Assembly: GCA_017448965.1 (NCBI GenBank)
Contig: JAFSKK010000054.1
Span: 1 to 38,178, forward strand
Length of the DNA stretch: 38,178 nt
Source of the DNA: Bacteroidaceae bacterium
Lineage (GTDB): Bacteria; Bacteroidota; Bacteroidia; Bacteroidales; Bacteroidaceae
Reading direction: 5' to 3'
Part shown: positions 21,601 through 30,855 of the stretch, one piece after another
Layout of the letters: every line of letters starts with the position of its first letter
Position numbering within the stretch: position 1 is the stretch's first letter
Translations under genes and position numbers: made by a program
Notes under the pieces: model-generated
Databases searched by the model: none
The model's input: only the letters and a program-made list of their open reading frames with translations
What the model was told of the DNA's origin: nothing

Positions 21601-21653
21601 TTTTTTACGACAAACAAAAAAGAGAAAAAACATCATCTTAAATCACAAATTTG

Positions 21654-21685
21654 TTTGGATGCTTCATGGAAAAGTATTATCTTTG
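21654..21685 (+). promoter_or_regulatory. Promoter of the coiled-coil lipoprotein gene
   Basis: TTTG 21654-21657, 20-bp spacer, TATCTTTG 21678-21685; ATG follows at 21720. Confidence 0.78.
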
Positions 21686-21719
21686 CAAAGTTTTATGACA
21701 AAATAAATACTATTCGAAT

Positions 21720-22565
21720 ATGAAAACAGTAAAGATTCTTATTGCAGGATTCGTGCTCACCACTTTGGTGGCATGTGACAAATTGGCGAAAATCGCAGGA
21801 CTGGCTTCACAGGAGGAACAAACTGAAATTGAGGCAGAGCCTGCTGAAGATCAGTTGCAACAGCAGGAGGTGGAGCAGATGGCTGAACTCATCAACGAGG
21901 TTGCGCTCTGCCTTGACTCTATCCAGGAGCAGGAACAGATGGTGACCATGATGGGAGAGTCTACTCCTAAGGCCGAGATTCTCTCGAAGTTGCGTGCGTT
22001 CAGGGAGACGCTGGAGAGAAAGAAGGCTGAGATTGCCCGGTTGACGGAAGAGACGCAGTCGGACAAGAAGACCATTACCAGTTTGAAGAAAACAATTGCC
22101 TATCTGAACCAGCAGTTGGAAGAGAAGAGTGCCAGAATTGCCAAGTTGGAAGAGGCGGTGAAGAAGAGAGATGTCAAGATTGCGGAACTTAACAATGAGG
22201 TGGATGACCTGACGTTCGAGACCGGCAAGCTGAGGGCTCAAAACCAGGAGCAGGAAAGGCGTCTGAACGAGGGCTACTACATCGTGGGAAAGAAAAAGGA
22301 ACTGAAGGAGCTCGGTTTGTTGTCTGGCGGTTGGTTCAGCAAGAAGCGTGCCAACTATTCCAACATCGATAACAGCAAGTTCACGAAGGTGGATATACGC
22401 AACTTCAAAACATTGGTGATTCCTTCGAAATCGCCTAAGCTGGTGACTGAAAAGCCTGCCTCAAGCTACACGCTGACCAAGAATGGTGATGGCACTTCTA
22501 CGTTGACAATCACGAATGCCAAGGATTTCTGGGAGGCATCTCCATATCTGATTATCATGGAGTAG
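21720..22565 (+). CDS. Coiled-coil lipoprotein
   Basis: 281 residues. MKTVKILIAGFVLTTLVAC has lipobox LVAC with Cys19. A long coiled coil spans about residues 50-190 (heptads in …LRAFRETLERKKAEIARLTEE…LEEKSARIAKLEEAVKKRD…). A C-terminal domain follows (YYIVGKKKELKELGLLSGGWFSKK…DIRNFKTLVIPSKSPKL…) that ends in an IME motif. A lipid anchor plus coiled coil and small domain suggest a periplasmic spacer or structural role. A similar lipoprotein layout is common in Bacteroidetes, but I do not know a named family. Confidence 0.8.
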   Translation: MKTVKILIAGFVLTTLVACDKLAKIAGLASQEEQTEIEAEPAEDQLQQQEVEQMAELINEVALCLDSIQEQEQMVTMMGESTPKAEILSKLRAFRETLERKKAEIARLTEETQSDKKTITSLKKTIAYLNQQLEEKSARIAKLEEAVKKRDVKIAELNNEVDDLTFETGKLRAQNQEQERRLNEGYYIVGKKKELKELGLLSGGWFSKKRANYSNIDNSKFTKVDIRNFKTLVIPSKSPKLVTEKPASSYTLTKNGDGTSTLTITNAKDFWEASPYLIIME

Positions 22566-22574
22566 GGGGTAATA

Positions 22575-22610
22575 GATCATTGGCAATTGACAATGATAAT
22601 TGACAATTAG
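22575..22610. repeat. ATTGACAAT-type repeat
   Basis: A string of overlapping TTGGCAATTGACAATGATAA and TTGACAATTAG units, partly palindromic (AATTGACAAT). A similar but degraded TTGTTCATTGATAATTAG occurs at 16354-16372. Confidence 0.5.
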
Positions 22611-22686
22611 GGCTCAGAATCTGCTAAAAAACATAAGAAAACGAAGATTTTCGGGCAAAGATAGCTGCCAAGTGCGGGAAAAAGGC

Positions 22687-22694
22687 TACCTTTG
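22687..22694 (+). promoter_or_regulatory. -7 element of pnp
   Basis: TACCTTTG, with a weak -33. The leader would be about 55 nt to ATG 22756. An in-frame ATG at 22732 is also downstream but adds residues atypical for PNPase. Confidence 0.5.
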
Positions 22695-22755
22695 TCCGAT
22701 TTTTCGTGCATATAGGTGCACGACACAGATGTTTTATATATTTTCAACAAACAAG

Positions 22756-25071
22756 ATGAATGTAATTACAAAGAAGGTTTCGTTGCCTGATGGAAGAGAA
22801 ATCAGCATCGAAACAGGAAAGCTCGCAAAACAAGCGGATGGTTCCGTGATGCTCCGTATGGGAGACACGATGCTCCTCGCCACTGTCTGCGCAGCGAAAG
22901 ATGCAGTACCGGGAACAGATTTTATGCCACTCCAGGTAGAGTATCGAGAGAAGTATGCGGCTAACGGCCGTTTCCCTGGAGGTTTCACCAAGCGCGAAGG
23001 CAAGGCAAGTGATGAGGAAATCCTCACCTGCCGTCTGGTTGACCGTGCCCTCCGTCCTCTGTTCCCATCCAACTATCACGCAGAGGTTTATGTGAATGTC
23101 ATCGTCTTCTCTGCCGATGGCAAAGATATGCCGGATGCACTGGCAGGTTTCGCTGCTTCTGCAGCACTTGCTGTGTCGGACATTCCTTTCGAAGGACCTA
23201 TCTCCGAGGTGCGTGTTGCACGCATCAATGGTGAGTTCGTGATCAACCCCACCTTCGAGCAGTTGAAGGAGGCTGATATGGACTTGATGGTGGGTGCCAC
23301 CGAAGAGAACATCATGATGGTGGAAGGTGAGATGAAGGAAGTGCAGGAGAAGGACTTGCTCGAGGCTCTCAAGGCAGCTCATGCAGCTATCAAGCCACAG
23401 TGCCAGTTGCAGAAGGAACTGATGAAGGAGTTGGGCAAGGATGTGAAGCGTGAGTATTGCCACGAGGTGAACGATGACGACTTGAAGGCTGACCTCGCTG
23501 CCAAGTGCTACCAGCCTGCTTACGATGTGACGAAGCAGGGTCTTGAGAAGCAAGCACGTGCAGAGGCTTTCGAGAAGATTCGCGAGGACTACAAGGAGGC
23601 ATACGCTGCTGCCCACACCGATTTGAGCGAAGAGGAATTGGAAGAGAAATATACGCTGATTGACCGCTACTACCACGATGTGGAGCGTGATGCTATGCGT
23701 CGTTGCATCCTCGATGAGGGTGTTCGTCTGGATGGTCGTAAGACCACAGACATTCGTCCTATCTGGTGCGAGGTTTCTCCACTGCCTGGACCTCACGGTT
23801 CTTCTATTTTCACACGTGGTGAAACACAGGCACTTGCTTCTGTCACCCTTGGCACCAAGCTTGACGAGAAGCTTGTGGACGGTGCATTGGAGCGTTACTA
23901 CATGAAGTTCCTCCTCCACTACAACTTCCCTCCATTCTCTACAGGTGAGGCAAAGGCACAGCGTGGTGTGGGTCGTCGTGAGATTGGTCACGGTCACCTC
24001 GCATGGCGCGGCATCAAGGGCCAGCTTCCAGATGATTATCCATACACTATCCGTGTGGTTTCCGACGTGTTGGAGTCTAACGGCTCTTCATCAATGGCCA
24101 CCACTTGTGCTGGTACGCTCGCTCTGATGGATGCAGGTGTGCCCATCAAGAACCCTGTAGCAGGTATCGCTATGGGTCTGATCAAGAACCCAGGTGAAGA
24201 CAAGTATGCAATCCTTTCTGACATTCTTGGCGATGAGGACCACCTCGGCGACATGGACTTCAAGACCACCGGTACGAAGAACGGTCTGACTGCCACTCAG
24301 ATGGACATCAAGTGCGACGGTCTTTCTTATGAAATTCTCGAGAAGGCGCTCATGCAGGCAAAGGCTGGTCGTGAGCACATCATGGGTGAGATGATGAAGA
24401 CCATCTCTGAACCACGTCCTGAGCTCAAGCCACACGTACCACGCATCGAGCAGATTATTATTCCTAAGGAGTTCATTGGTGCAGTCATTGGTCCTGGTGG
24501 CAAGGTTATCCAGCAGATGCAGGAAGACACGAAGACTGTCATCACCATCGACGAAGAGGATGGTGTGGGCAAGGTGCAGATTTCTGCTCCCGACCGCGAT
24601 GCCATCGAGGCTGCTATTGCCAAAATCAAGGCGATTGTGGCTCTTCCCGAAGTGGGCGAAGTCTATCATGGCACCGTCCGTTCAGTCATGCCATACGGAT
24701 GCTTCGTGGAATTCTTGCCAGGCAAGGACGGTCTGCTTCACATCTCCGAGATTGATTGGAAGCGTCTCGACACAGTCGAGGAGGCTGGCATCAAGGAAGG
24801 TGATGAGATTGACGTGAAGCTGATTGAGATTGATGAGAAGACGGGCAAGTACAAGCTCTCTCGTCGTGTGCTCATCGAGAAGCCTGCTGACTATGTGGAG
24901 CGTCCACAGCGTGAACGTCGTCCTCGTCCTGAGCGTGGCGAACGTCGTCCTCGCCCAGAACGTGGCGATCGTCACCCACGTCAGGAACGTCAGCCACGTG
25001 AGTCTCAGAACGATGCTCCTGCACAGGAAGGAGGCGATTTCCGTTCTGCACTCGACGATCTGTTGAAGTAA
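22756..25071 (+). CDS. pnp: Polyribonucleotide nucleotidyltransferase (PNPase)
   Basis: About 771 residues from ATG 22756 ([16 protein letters not shown]). Phosphorolytic 3'-5' exoribonuclease of RNA turnover. First RNase PH-like domain (…[22 protein letters not shown]), helical domain, second RNase PH domain with the catalytic-type blocks ([55 protein letters not shown]), then KH domain ([20 protein letters not shown]) and S1 domain ([20 protein letters not shown]). The extreme C-terminus adds an Arg/Pro repeat ([20 protein letters not shown]…) like tails that bind RNA. A strong hairpin terminator follows. Confidence 0.96.
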   Translation: MNVITKKVSLPDGREISIETGKLAKQADGSVMLRMGDTMLLATVCAAKDAVPGTDFMPLQVEYREKYAANGRFPGGFTKREGKASDEEILTCRLVDRALRPLFPSNYHAEVYVNVIVFSADGKDMPDALAGFAASAALAVSDIPFEGPISEVRVARINGEFVINPTFEQLKEADMDLMVGATEENIMMVEGEMKEVQEKDLLEALKAAHAAIKPQCQLQKELMKELGKDVKREYCHEVNDDDLKADLAAKCYQPAYDVTKQGLEKQARAEAFEKIREDYKEAYAAAHTDLSEEELEEKYTLIDRYYHDVERDAMRRCILDEGVRLDGRKTTDIRPIWCEVSPLPGPHGSSIFTRGETQALASVTLGTKLDEKLVDGALERYYMKFLLHYNFPPFSTGEAKAQRGVGRREIGHGHLAWRGIKGQLPDDYPYTIRVVSDVLESNGSSSMATTCAGTLALMDAGVPIKNPVAGIAMGLIKNPGEDKYAILSDILGDEDHLGDMDFKTTGTKNGLTATQMDIKCDGLSYEILEKALMQAKAGREHIMGEMMKTISEPRPELKPHVPRIEQIIIPKEFIGAVIGPGGKVIQQMQEDTKTVITIDEEDGVGKVQISAPDRDAIEAAIAKIKAIVALPEVGEVYHGTVRSVMPYGCFVEFLPGKDGLLHISEIDWKRLDTVEEAGIKEGDEIDVKLIEIDEKTGKYKLSRRVLIEKPADYVERPQRERRPRPERGERRPRPERGDRHPRQERQPRESQNDAPAQEGGDFRSALDDLLK

Positions 25072-25087
25072 ACAACTACTGATATAT

Positions 25088-25127
25088 GAAGAAGGGGGCG
25101 TGTCAAATTTGACACGCCCCCTTCTTC
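25088..25127. terminator. Bidirectional terminator, 40-bp perfect palindrome
   Basis: Each 20-bp arm reads GAAGAAGGGGGCGTGTCAAA inwards and the match is perfect. It lies between convergent pnp (+) and the last gene of the 25149-30780 cluster (-). Confidence 0.82.
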
Positions 25128-25148
25128 TGTGATGATTGATCCACCTCG

Positions 25149-26147
25149 TCAGTATCCTAATGTCAACTCCATAGGTGGTGTGGTGCCACCTACAAGGATG
25201 CGTTTGCCGCCCCGATCGACAAACACATATTTCTCCATGCCCGCCTTGTTGGGGTCGGTCATGTGGTAGATACTATGTCCGCAGGGTTTCAGTCGGAGGG
25301 TGAATGCCTGTCCAGCCTCGATGTCGTTTATGGTCATCACACCGATACTGTTGTCATTCTTGAACCGCATGTAGTTGAACCGCATGGTGGTGCTGCCACT
25401 TTCGTTCATATAAACAGGACCTTCTTTGGGTCTCTCGTCGTAGGTGACGTATGGGAAGCCGTTCTGTTGGGCCACTTCGCTCATAGAGAGCTTGCGACCG
25501 CTGTTGCTGGAGTCGGAGCCTTCTTCCTTGTTGTGGCTTTCGTTGTCATTGGTACCATTGCTGCTATTGCTACCCATGCTACCCATGCTACCATTACTGC
25601 CATTACTACCAATATTACCAATGCTACCATAGTCCTTGTCATCATCGTTGTCGCTGCCATTGCCTGTTATCGACTCAAGCACCTCGTCTAAATCCATACC
25701 GTTATCCTGCATGTAGGAGTAGCCCCACCAGCCAAGGCCGCCGAGAACGAGGAGAAAAATCAGCACAGCCGCACAGCCACATCCGATGCAACCTTTGCCG
25801 CCCATGCCTTTCTTCTGGGGTTGGGTCGGAGGAGTCTCATTGGGAGGGGTGGACGCCGTCGTTGGAGGCTCAGGTGCTATTGGTGGCTCCAGTGCTGTTG
25901 GAGGCGCAGGTGCAGTTGGAAACTCAGGTTCAGTCGGAGGCTCAGGTGTTGTTGGAGGCTCAGCCGATGTTGGTATGGTTGGTGGCTGTGGAGGGAGTGG
26001 GGCTGATGGTGTCTCCACTGGTGGTGTCTCCTCAGTTGCAGCCACGGGTGTGTCGTCGGTTGCTGGTTGTGTGAGGGTCGCTCCGCAATTGCCGCAGAAC
26101 TTTGCTCCCTCAGGATTCTCGAATCCGCATTGTCCGCAAAATGCCAT
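25149..26147 (-). CDS. Zinc-ribbon, proline-repeat, single-TM protein (cluster gene 5)
   Basis: 332 residues from ATG 26147 (MAFCGQCGFENPEGAKFCGN…); the longer in-frame extension upstream is dropped because the zinc ribbon begins at this Met. Order: zinc ribbon CGQCG…FCGNCG (about 4-22); a Pro/Thr/Glu repeat region (PEPPTEPEFPTAPAPPTALE-like units, about 35-115); a Gly/Cys-rich turn and TM helix (CGCAAVLIFLLVLGGLGWWGYSYM, about 130-155); a Gly/Asn/Ser tract (SIGNIGSNGSNGSMGSMGSN); and a β-rich C-terminal domain of about 110 residues (…FPYVTYDERPKEGPVYM…). The layout recalls tethered sensor or envelope proteins. No family name can be given. Confidence 0.75.
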   Translation of the reverse strand: MAFCGQCGFENPEGAKFCGNCGATLTQPATDDTPVAATEETPPVETPSAPLPPQPPTIPTSAEPPTTPEPPTEPEFPTAPAPPTALEPPIAPEPPTTASTPPNETPPTQPQKKGMGGKGCIGCGCAAVLIFLLVLGGLGWWGYSYMQDNGMDLDEVLESITGNGSDNDDDKDYGSIGNIGSNGSNGSMGSMGSNSSNGTNDNESHNKEEGSDSSNSGRKLSMSEVAQQNGFPYVTYDERPKEGPVYMNESGSTTMRFNYMRFKNDNSIGVMTINDIEAGQAFTLRLKPCGHSIYHMTDPNKAGMEKYVFVDRGGKRILVGGTTPPMELTLGY

Positions 26148-26187
26148 AGTCTTATAGGTTTTATGAGTTAATATCAATGATGCGTTA

Positions 26188-26883
26188 TCAATTTCCTCGG
26201 ATGTAATCAATCATCATCTCCAGTTCGTTGTAGTACACTTCCTGTTCCTCATACACTTCCACAACTGCATCGTAACCTGTCTGGGTCACCATGTCGAAAT
26301 TGTCCACGCGCCAATCGCCATTTTCCAGCACCAGATGGAGTTTCATCTTGCTTCCAAATTGCTGACTGATGTCCACCAGCACTTCAGCGCGATGCATGGT
26401 GATGCCGGTCACCTCCAGAATCTGGTAGCTCCAGTTCTCGTCGAGGTCATCTTCGTAGTTGGCCAAAGTCCAGTGGTTGGACAATAGGTGCGCCTCTGTC
26501 AAGTCTTTTTTCTCAATCCTCGCCTTCTTCTCTGCCAAGGCGCGAATCTTCAGGTAATGATTGGAGCAGCATTGTTGGTCATCCATCAGTTTGTAGAAGG
26601 CGTTGACTCTTTCTTTGATGTGCTTCTCTGAATGCAGTTTGTCGTTGGGCGCAGGATTATCATTGACAATGGTGTCACCTTCGATGCTGTCAAGCATCAT
26701 GGAAATCTCCATCATGTTGATGGTGGCGGTGTCTATCCCGATGCCGTGACCGCCATCGATAACGGAGTCGGTGTCTGTTCCATCGCCAAGAACGCCATTG
26801 AAGATGCCTCCCTTGAGGCAACTTGTCATCATCAGCAGGCTTCCTGCCGCACCTATAGTTATCATCATCTTTTTCATCTTCAA
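26188..26883 (-). CDS. Hypothetical lipoprotein (cluster gene 4)
   Basis: 231 residues: MKMKKMMITIGAAGSLLMMTSC (lipobox MTSC), a Gly/Asp-rich linker (NGVLGDGTDTDSVIDGGHGI), then a mainly helical and strand domain (VNAFYKLMDDQQCCSNHYLKI…LVLENGDWRVDNFDMVTQTG). The last part resembles small NTF2-like or DUF3828-type domains (an LxLxxxNGxWxIDxF-like block). Spaced 40 bp from the zinc-ribbon gene and 17 bp from the gene upstream, so it is co-transcribed. Confidence 0.75.
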   Translation of the reverse strand: MKMKKMMITIGAAGSLLMMTSCLKGGIFNGVLGDGTDTDSVIDGGHGIGIDTATINMMEISMMLDSIEGDTIVNDNPAPNDKLHSEKHIKERVNAFYKLMDDQQCCSNHYLKIRALAEKKARIEKKDLTEAHLLSNHWTLANYEDDLDENWSYQILEVTGITMHRAEVLVDISQQFGSKMKLHLVLENGDWRVDNFDMVTQTGYDAVVEVYEEQEVYYNELEMMIDYIRGN

Positions 26884-26900
26884 TTATCCATTATGAATGA

Positions 26901-27527
26901 TTATTTTTCTGCCACGTATGCATCGCCCAAAAAGTTCCCACGGCAGATGAGGAGACTGTCGCCGCCAGGATAAACAGAGACGATGGCTGAGTTGTATTTG
27001 ATGTATTCAGCATAGCGTTCGGGTTCACCCCGCAGACGATCCCGCTGGATGTGGTAAGTGGCGAAGATGCCTTTGCCGTAACTCACCAGACGCACATCCT
27101 TCACCGTGTCCCGCTCCCAATACATATTCTCTTTCAGGTGCATCTCGACTGTGCCGATGGGATGGAGTGTGTCGCCCTCTATAGGAGTGAGGTGGAAGGT
27201 GATGAAACCGCCTGTGGAGGCTTGACGGTAGGTTACTCCATCGAGCGGCATGGGGTTGCCTTCGTGTATAGGCAGGTTCACATTCACGTTCACTTTGCTC
27301 AGATGGGCCACCTCTTCAGGTGTGGTAGGCTTCTTTTCTTTGAACACAGAGGGAAGCCAGAACTCGCCAGCCATTTCATACGTCCATCCGTCCATGATGG
27401 GCTGCCCCGTCTTTCCGCCGTTGATGACGGGACGTCCCCAATTGCAAGCCGTCAGCAACATGAGGGTGCAGGCGAGGCTTGCTGCTGCTTTCAGCATGCA
27501 GTTCCCGTTTTTCTTGGTTTTCTTCAT
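26901..27527 (-). CDS. Hypothetical lipoprotein (cluster gene 3)
   Basis: 208 residues from ATG 27527: MKKTKKNGNCMLKAAASLAC…LLTAC, with lipobox LTAC at about Cys28. The upstream in-frame codons overlap the previous gene and are not used. The mature part is β-rich: WTYEMAGEFWLPSVF…VTYRQASTGGFITFHLTPIE…YWERDTVKDVRLVSYGKGIF…. No family recognised. It would be on the periplasmic or outer membrane. Gap of 25 bp from the preceding gene. Confidence 0.75.
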   Translation of the reverse strand: MKKTKKNGNCMLKAAASLACTLMLLTACNWGRPVINGGKTGQPIMDGWTYEMAGEFWLPSVFKEKKPTTPEEVAHLSKVNVNVNLPIHEGNPMPLDGVTYRQASTGGFITFHLTPIEGDTLHPIGTVEMHLKENMYWERDTVKDVRLVSYGKGIFATYHIQRDRLRGEPERYAEYIKYNSAIVSVYPGGDSLLICRGNFLGDAYVAEK

Positions 27528-27552
27528 AGGCTTTGTATATTTTCTTGATGGA

Positions 27553-28056
27553 CTATTGATTGGGGTGTGTGAGCGGCACAATCTTCGTTCCGCAGTTTGT
27601 GCAGAACTTGTCGCCCGCTTTGAGGGGGGCACCGCAGTTTGTGCAGAATTTTGGTGTGATGAGTGGTGGCTCCACTGGTTGTGTGGCCTTCTCCTCCTCG
27701 GCTTGTTGTTGTGCCATAATTTGTTGCAGTTGTTGCAAAAGTTGGTCACGCTCTGCACCTCGTTCCATTGGCAAAAACATCCACTTGACCATGTATTCCA
27801 GTCCTGGTGCAAGTCCGATGGCACCTTCGCGGCTCACCATGTAGAAGGCCTCTTTCTCCAGTGGATGCTGCTCGTCGTACTCCTTGGCGAAGCGGAAGAG
27901 GTCATCGGCTGTGAAAGGCTGTCCTGTCGTTGCCAGCCGCCACACCAGACAGCTGTTGATGGCGATGGCCAAGGCCTGCAAGAGGTAGTGGTAATGTCCC
28001 GTCCAAAAAGCCTCTTCTGTGTATTGCTGTGGGGTTTTCTTGCTATTGGTTTCCAT
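27553..28056 (-). CDS. Protein with shared GHYH-REGAIG domain and C-terminal zinc ribbon (cluster gene 2)
   Basis: 167 residues, no signal peptide. Residues 16-105 are closely related to the N-terminus of the 901-residue neighbour: W-x-GHYHxLLQAL, VWR, TxQPxT, DL, YDExxP, MVxREGAIGxxxG, KWxxxPMExGxER. A Gln/Glu-rich bridge follows, then a double-Cys zinc ribbon (FCTNCG at 137-142 and FCTNCG at 151-156). Because the domain is found twice in one operon, it is probably a working module, perhaps for targeting or for binding between cluster members. I do not recognise it. Confidence 0.8.
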   Translation of the reverse strand: METNSKKTPQQYTEEAFWTGHYHYLLQALAIAINSCLVWRLATTGQPFTADDLFRFAKEYDEQHPLEKEAFYMVSREGAIGLAPGLEYMVKWMFLPMERGAERDQLLQQLQQIMAQQQAEEEKATQPVEPPLITPKFCTNCGAPLKAGDKFCTNCGTKIVPLTHPNQ

Positions 28057-28074
28057 AATCGTTGTTGCTGATGT

Positions 28075-30780
28075 TTATGACTTTTTGACTTTCGAGGCTG
28101 CGTTTGAGAAGTCCTTCACAAGATTTGTGTAGTATTCCACATCGTGCATGACGCCGTCCACTTTCGAGTCGCGTCCCCAGTTGCCTGTGTAGGAAGCGCC
28201 TATCTCTTGGTAGCCGGAGGCGATGCCCTTGGCCACGTCCAGTTTGTCTGTCTTTGTAAGTACCTTTTGGATGGTCTTGGCTGTTCCCTCGCTGAAGCGG
28301 AGTCCGGTGTCTTCTGCTAACGGGACGCCCTTCTTGGAGAGCGATTGTCCAGCTGACTTGTTCACCCAGCCGATGACCTTCTCTGCTTGTTTCCCTGCGA
28401 GGAAGTAGTTGGTCTTGTGCGCCATGGCAGTCTTCATCGTGTCGAGCACCTCGTCAGGATTCTTGCCGCTAGTTATGGCTTTCAATCCCTCCTTGATGCC
28501 TTCTGCTCCTACAACCATCGTACCTTCAACCCACACATTTTTGGTGATGTCGCCGGCTTGATTCTGCAAGATACCCAGCCCGCCATCGATGGCACCATTC
28601 ACGACAGCCTTCCCTATGCTTTCACCCTTTGAATAGGCTTCGCTGGCGGCTGGTAACACAGAGTGAGCCATGGTGTAGATGTTCTTTACCAAACGCCCAC
28701 CGCCTGGCACTAGTTCGCCCATGACGTTGATAGTGGTGGTGGCTGCGGTGTCGATGACCTCGGCTGCCTTATAGGCTTTGTCGTAGAACGCTGCCTCCTT
28801 CATCTGCCGCTCATGTTCCAGTTCTGCCGATGCCTGTTCCTTTTCCAATAGGTTATAAATCTTATACTTGTTCTGGGCATCTTCTCCTTCGAGACCGAAA
28901 TGCTTGGCAAGTCTTTCCAGTTGCGCCTTTTCCCTTGCTGCTGCTTCCTTCTCGGCTGCTTCCTCGGCGGCTTTCTGCTCACGGTAGGCTTGCCCCTGTG
29001 CATCTCTTTCTGCATTTAGTCTTTCGTTCTGTGCACGCTGCTCCGCCACGTCTTTTGCCGCCTTGTCGCCGACCTCCTTGAAGTAGCCGCTGTTTTCGGC
29101 ACGGTAACGGACATTCTCGGCAAGGCTCTCTGGCGTGTAGTGAGTGCCCATCTCGCTCTCGTAGCCACCGTCGGGGGTGGGGTAGTAGTTGAGCGGTTTG
29201 CCTGTGATGGGGTCACGCATGGTCAAAGTGCCGTCGGGGTTCTCCCTCATGTACTCGTTCCAGTAGGCACGGTTCTCGCCCAGCGGGTCTTCTGGTTCTT
29301 TCGGCTCAGGCTCTTTGGGTTCCGTCTCCTCTTCCTTCTTCTTCTCGGGTTCGGGTGGCAGACCATCGGATGGTGTGTCGGGCGTGGGTGCACCTCCGCC
29401 ACCACCACCTCCTCCTGATGGACCAACACCCAGCACGCTTCCGACGCTGGAGCCTGTGGCAGAGGCGATGCCGCCGCCAATCAGTACGCTGCCAATGGTG
29501 CTGATGATGTTGATGATAGTGGTTGGGATGGGTCCTGCGTGGTCGCCTGTCTCTTCCATGTACTCCTTGAGCACCTTGGTCAGGTCGTCCATCTGGTCGA
29601 TGAGTTTCAGACGGTCTTCTTCGGAAAGTTCCTTCACGTCGCCGTCAAGCAGCACTTCGTCAATCTTGAACTGCACATAGTGTGTGTCCTCCGTTTCGCT
29701 ATGTCCCAGTTCCTCGTCATCATCTACCTGCAGAAGCGTCACCTCATAGTAGCCACGCAAACCGCCTCGTTGGGTGTAGAACAATGACATGTCTGCCTTG
29801 CTGGGGATGACAGAATGGTGCTCAGGAGGAAGTCCGCGTCCCCCTCCCCAGTCGTAGCTGCCTCCAGGGTAGTAGTCGAAGGAGTAGCGGTTGGAGTTCT
29901 TGTCGTATGTGAAGAGAATCTGTGATGCAGTTAACGTATAGACGCCAAGCAAGTCACCGTTCGGAAGCCCTGTCCAGTCAGAGGTGACCGTCACGGTCGT
30001 CGGCTCGTTCAGATAGACATAAAATGTCAAGGGGGAATAGGGTATCTTCGCGTCTTCTGGTTCGTCGCCTATTGGTGTGATGTTGCACACGGTGGCTTTG
30101 AAGCCCATGATGTAGCGTTCTTTCGCTTCCCACATGGCATCGGCGATGCCGTTGAGGTCGAGGTTGCCTTTCTTGTCGAGGTGGAAGAACTGCACTGGCT
30201 CCACCCATTGCCCTTCTTTCTTTTGTGCAAAGATGGCGGTGGGCAACAGCATGAACAGCAGTACCATCATGGTAGTCATCAGCGGGTTGGGCTGATGAGT
30301 GGGGTTGGGCTGAACAGGCAATGGCGGTGGAGGCGGTGGTGTGGTTTGTAGTGGTGGTGGCGGTGGTGTGTTCGCTTTGTCACGGGCGATGTATTCCTGC
30401 ACCGCCTTCTCAATCGCCTCCTCAACCGCAAACTCCGCTTTGAGTTCCCAGCGCATGTCTTCGATGAGTTGTTCGCGCTCAGGTCCTGCCTCCATGGGGA
30501 TGTACCACCACTTGGTCAGGAACTCATAGCCTTTGCTGAAGCCGATGGCTCCCTCACGTGTCACCATGAAGAACTGAGGGGACTGTATGGGGTTCTCCTC
30601 GTCATAGCGCAGGGCAGTCTCATAGAGGTCTTTGACGGTGACGGGTTGCTGGGTGTCGCTTCTGCGCCACACCCAGCAGTATTGCATGGCCACGGTCAGC
30701 GCCTGAAGAAGTGAATGATAATGCCCCTTCCACACTGCGTGGTTGGGTTGCTGAGATGGTGAGTTGCCATTGTCTTGCAT
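28075..30780 (-). CDS. Large multi-domain protein: shared N-terminal domain, Pro linker, TM, Gly-rich hinge, helical C-terminus (cluster gene 1)
   Basis: 901 residues. N-terminal domain 16-107 is shared with the next gene. A Pro-rich linker (about 138-166) follows, then a hydrophobic segment looking like an internal signal/TM and ending AIFAQ (167-186). A β-rich region (about 190-370) precedes a hydrophobic stretch at about 424-445 (TTIINIISTIGSVLIGGGIA). Then come a Gly-rich hinge and an acidic Lys/Glu/Pro run (EPKKKEEETEPKEPEPKEPE-like), then a region with coiled-coil Ala/Glu/Gln repeats (about 585-660). The end is an Ala/Gly-rich helical domain (GELVPGGGRLVKNIYTMAHS…AITSGKNPDEVL…). The order — hinge, coiled coil, hydrophobic tail domain — resembles secreted polymorphic toxin or effector carriers, but no toxin motif is visible. 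Confidence 0.78.
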   Translation of the reverse strand: MQDNGNSPSQQPNHAVWKGHYHSLLQALTVAMQYCWVWRRSDTQQPVTVKDLYETALRYDEENPIQSPQFFMVTREGAIGFSKGYEFLTKWWYIPMEAGPEREQLIEDMRWELKAEFAVEEAIEKAVQEYIARDKANTPPPPPLQTTPPPPPPLPVQPNPTHQPNPLMTTMMVLLFMLLPTAIFAQKKEGQWVEPVQFFHLDKKGNLDLNGIADAMWEAKERYIMGFKATVCNITPIGDEPEDAKIPYSPLTFYVYLNEPTTVTVTSDWTGLPNGDLLGVYTLTASQILFTYDKNSNRYSFDYYPGGSYDWGGGRGLPPEHHSVIPSKADMSLFYTQRGGLRGYYEVTLLQVDDDEELGHSETEDTHYVQFKIDEVLLDGDVKELSEEDRLKLIDQMDDLTKVLKEYMEETGDHAGPIPTTIINIISTIGSVLIGGGIASATGSSVGSVLGVGPSGGGGGGGGAPTPDTPSDGLPPEPEKKKEEETEPKEPEPKEPEDPLGENRAYWNEYMRENPDGTLTMRDPITGKPLNYYPTPDGGYESEMGTHYTPESLAENVRYRAENSGYFKEVGDKAAKDVAEQRAQNERLNAERDAQGQAYREQKAAEEAAEKEAAAREKAQLERLAKHFGLEGEDAQNKYKIYNLLEKEQASAELEHERQMKEAAFYDKAYKAAEVIDTAATTTINVMGELVPGGGRLVKNIYTMAHSVLPAASEAYSKGESIGKAVVNGAIDGGLGILQNQAGDITKNVWVEGTMVVGAEGIKEGLKAITSGKNPDEVLDTMKTAMAHKTNYFLAGKQAEKVIGWVNKSAGQSLSKKGVPLAEDTGLRFSEGTAKTIQKVLTKTDKLDVAKGIASGYQEIGASYTGNWGRDSKVDGVMHDVEYYTNLVKDFSNAASKVKKS

Positions 30781-30802
30781 AGGTTCAGGTTTTGATGATG
30801 TG

Positions 30803-30833
30803 CAAATGTACAGATATATTCGGAAACGGCAAA
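30803..30833 (-). promoter_or_regulatory. Promoter of the five-gene cluster
   Basis: Minus strand: TTTG (30833-30830), 19-bp spacer, TACATTTG (30810-30803); ATG at 30780. The five genes run with gaps of 17-40 bp to the terminator at 25127-25088, so this one promoter can serve all of them. Confidence 0.85.
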
Positions 30834-30855
30834 CAAAAAGGCAAAAAAAGTGGAA

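Noticed and set aside
21330-21617. 95-codon minus-strand ORF
   Set aside because: Covers the nested stems and shows no protein-like pattern. The stems explain the sequence better.
22744-23997. 417-codon open frame opposite pnp
   Set aside because: Antisense to a highly conserved gene, with no motif or promoter.
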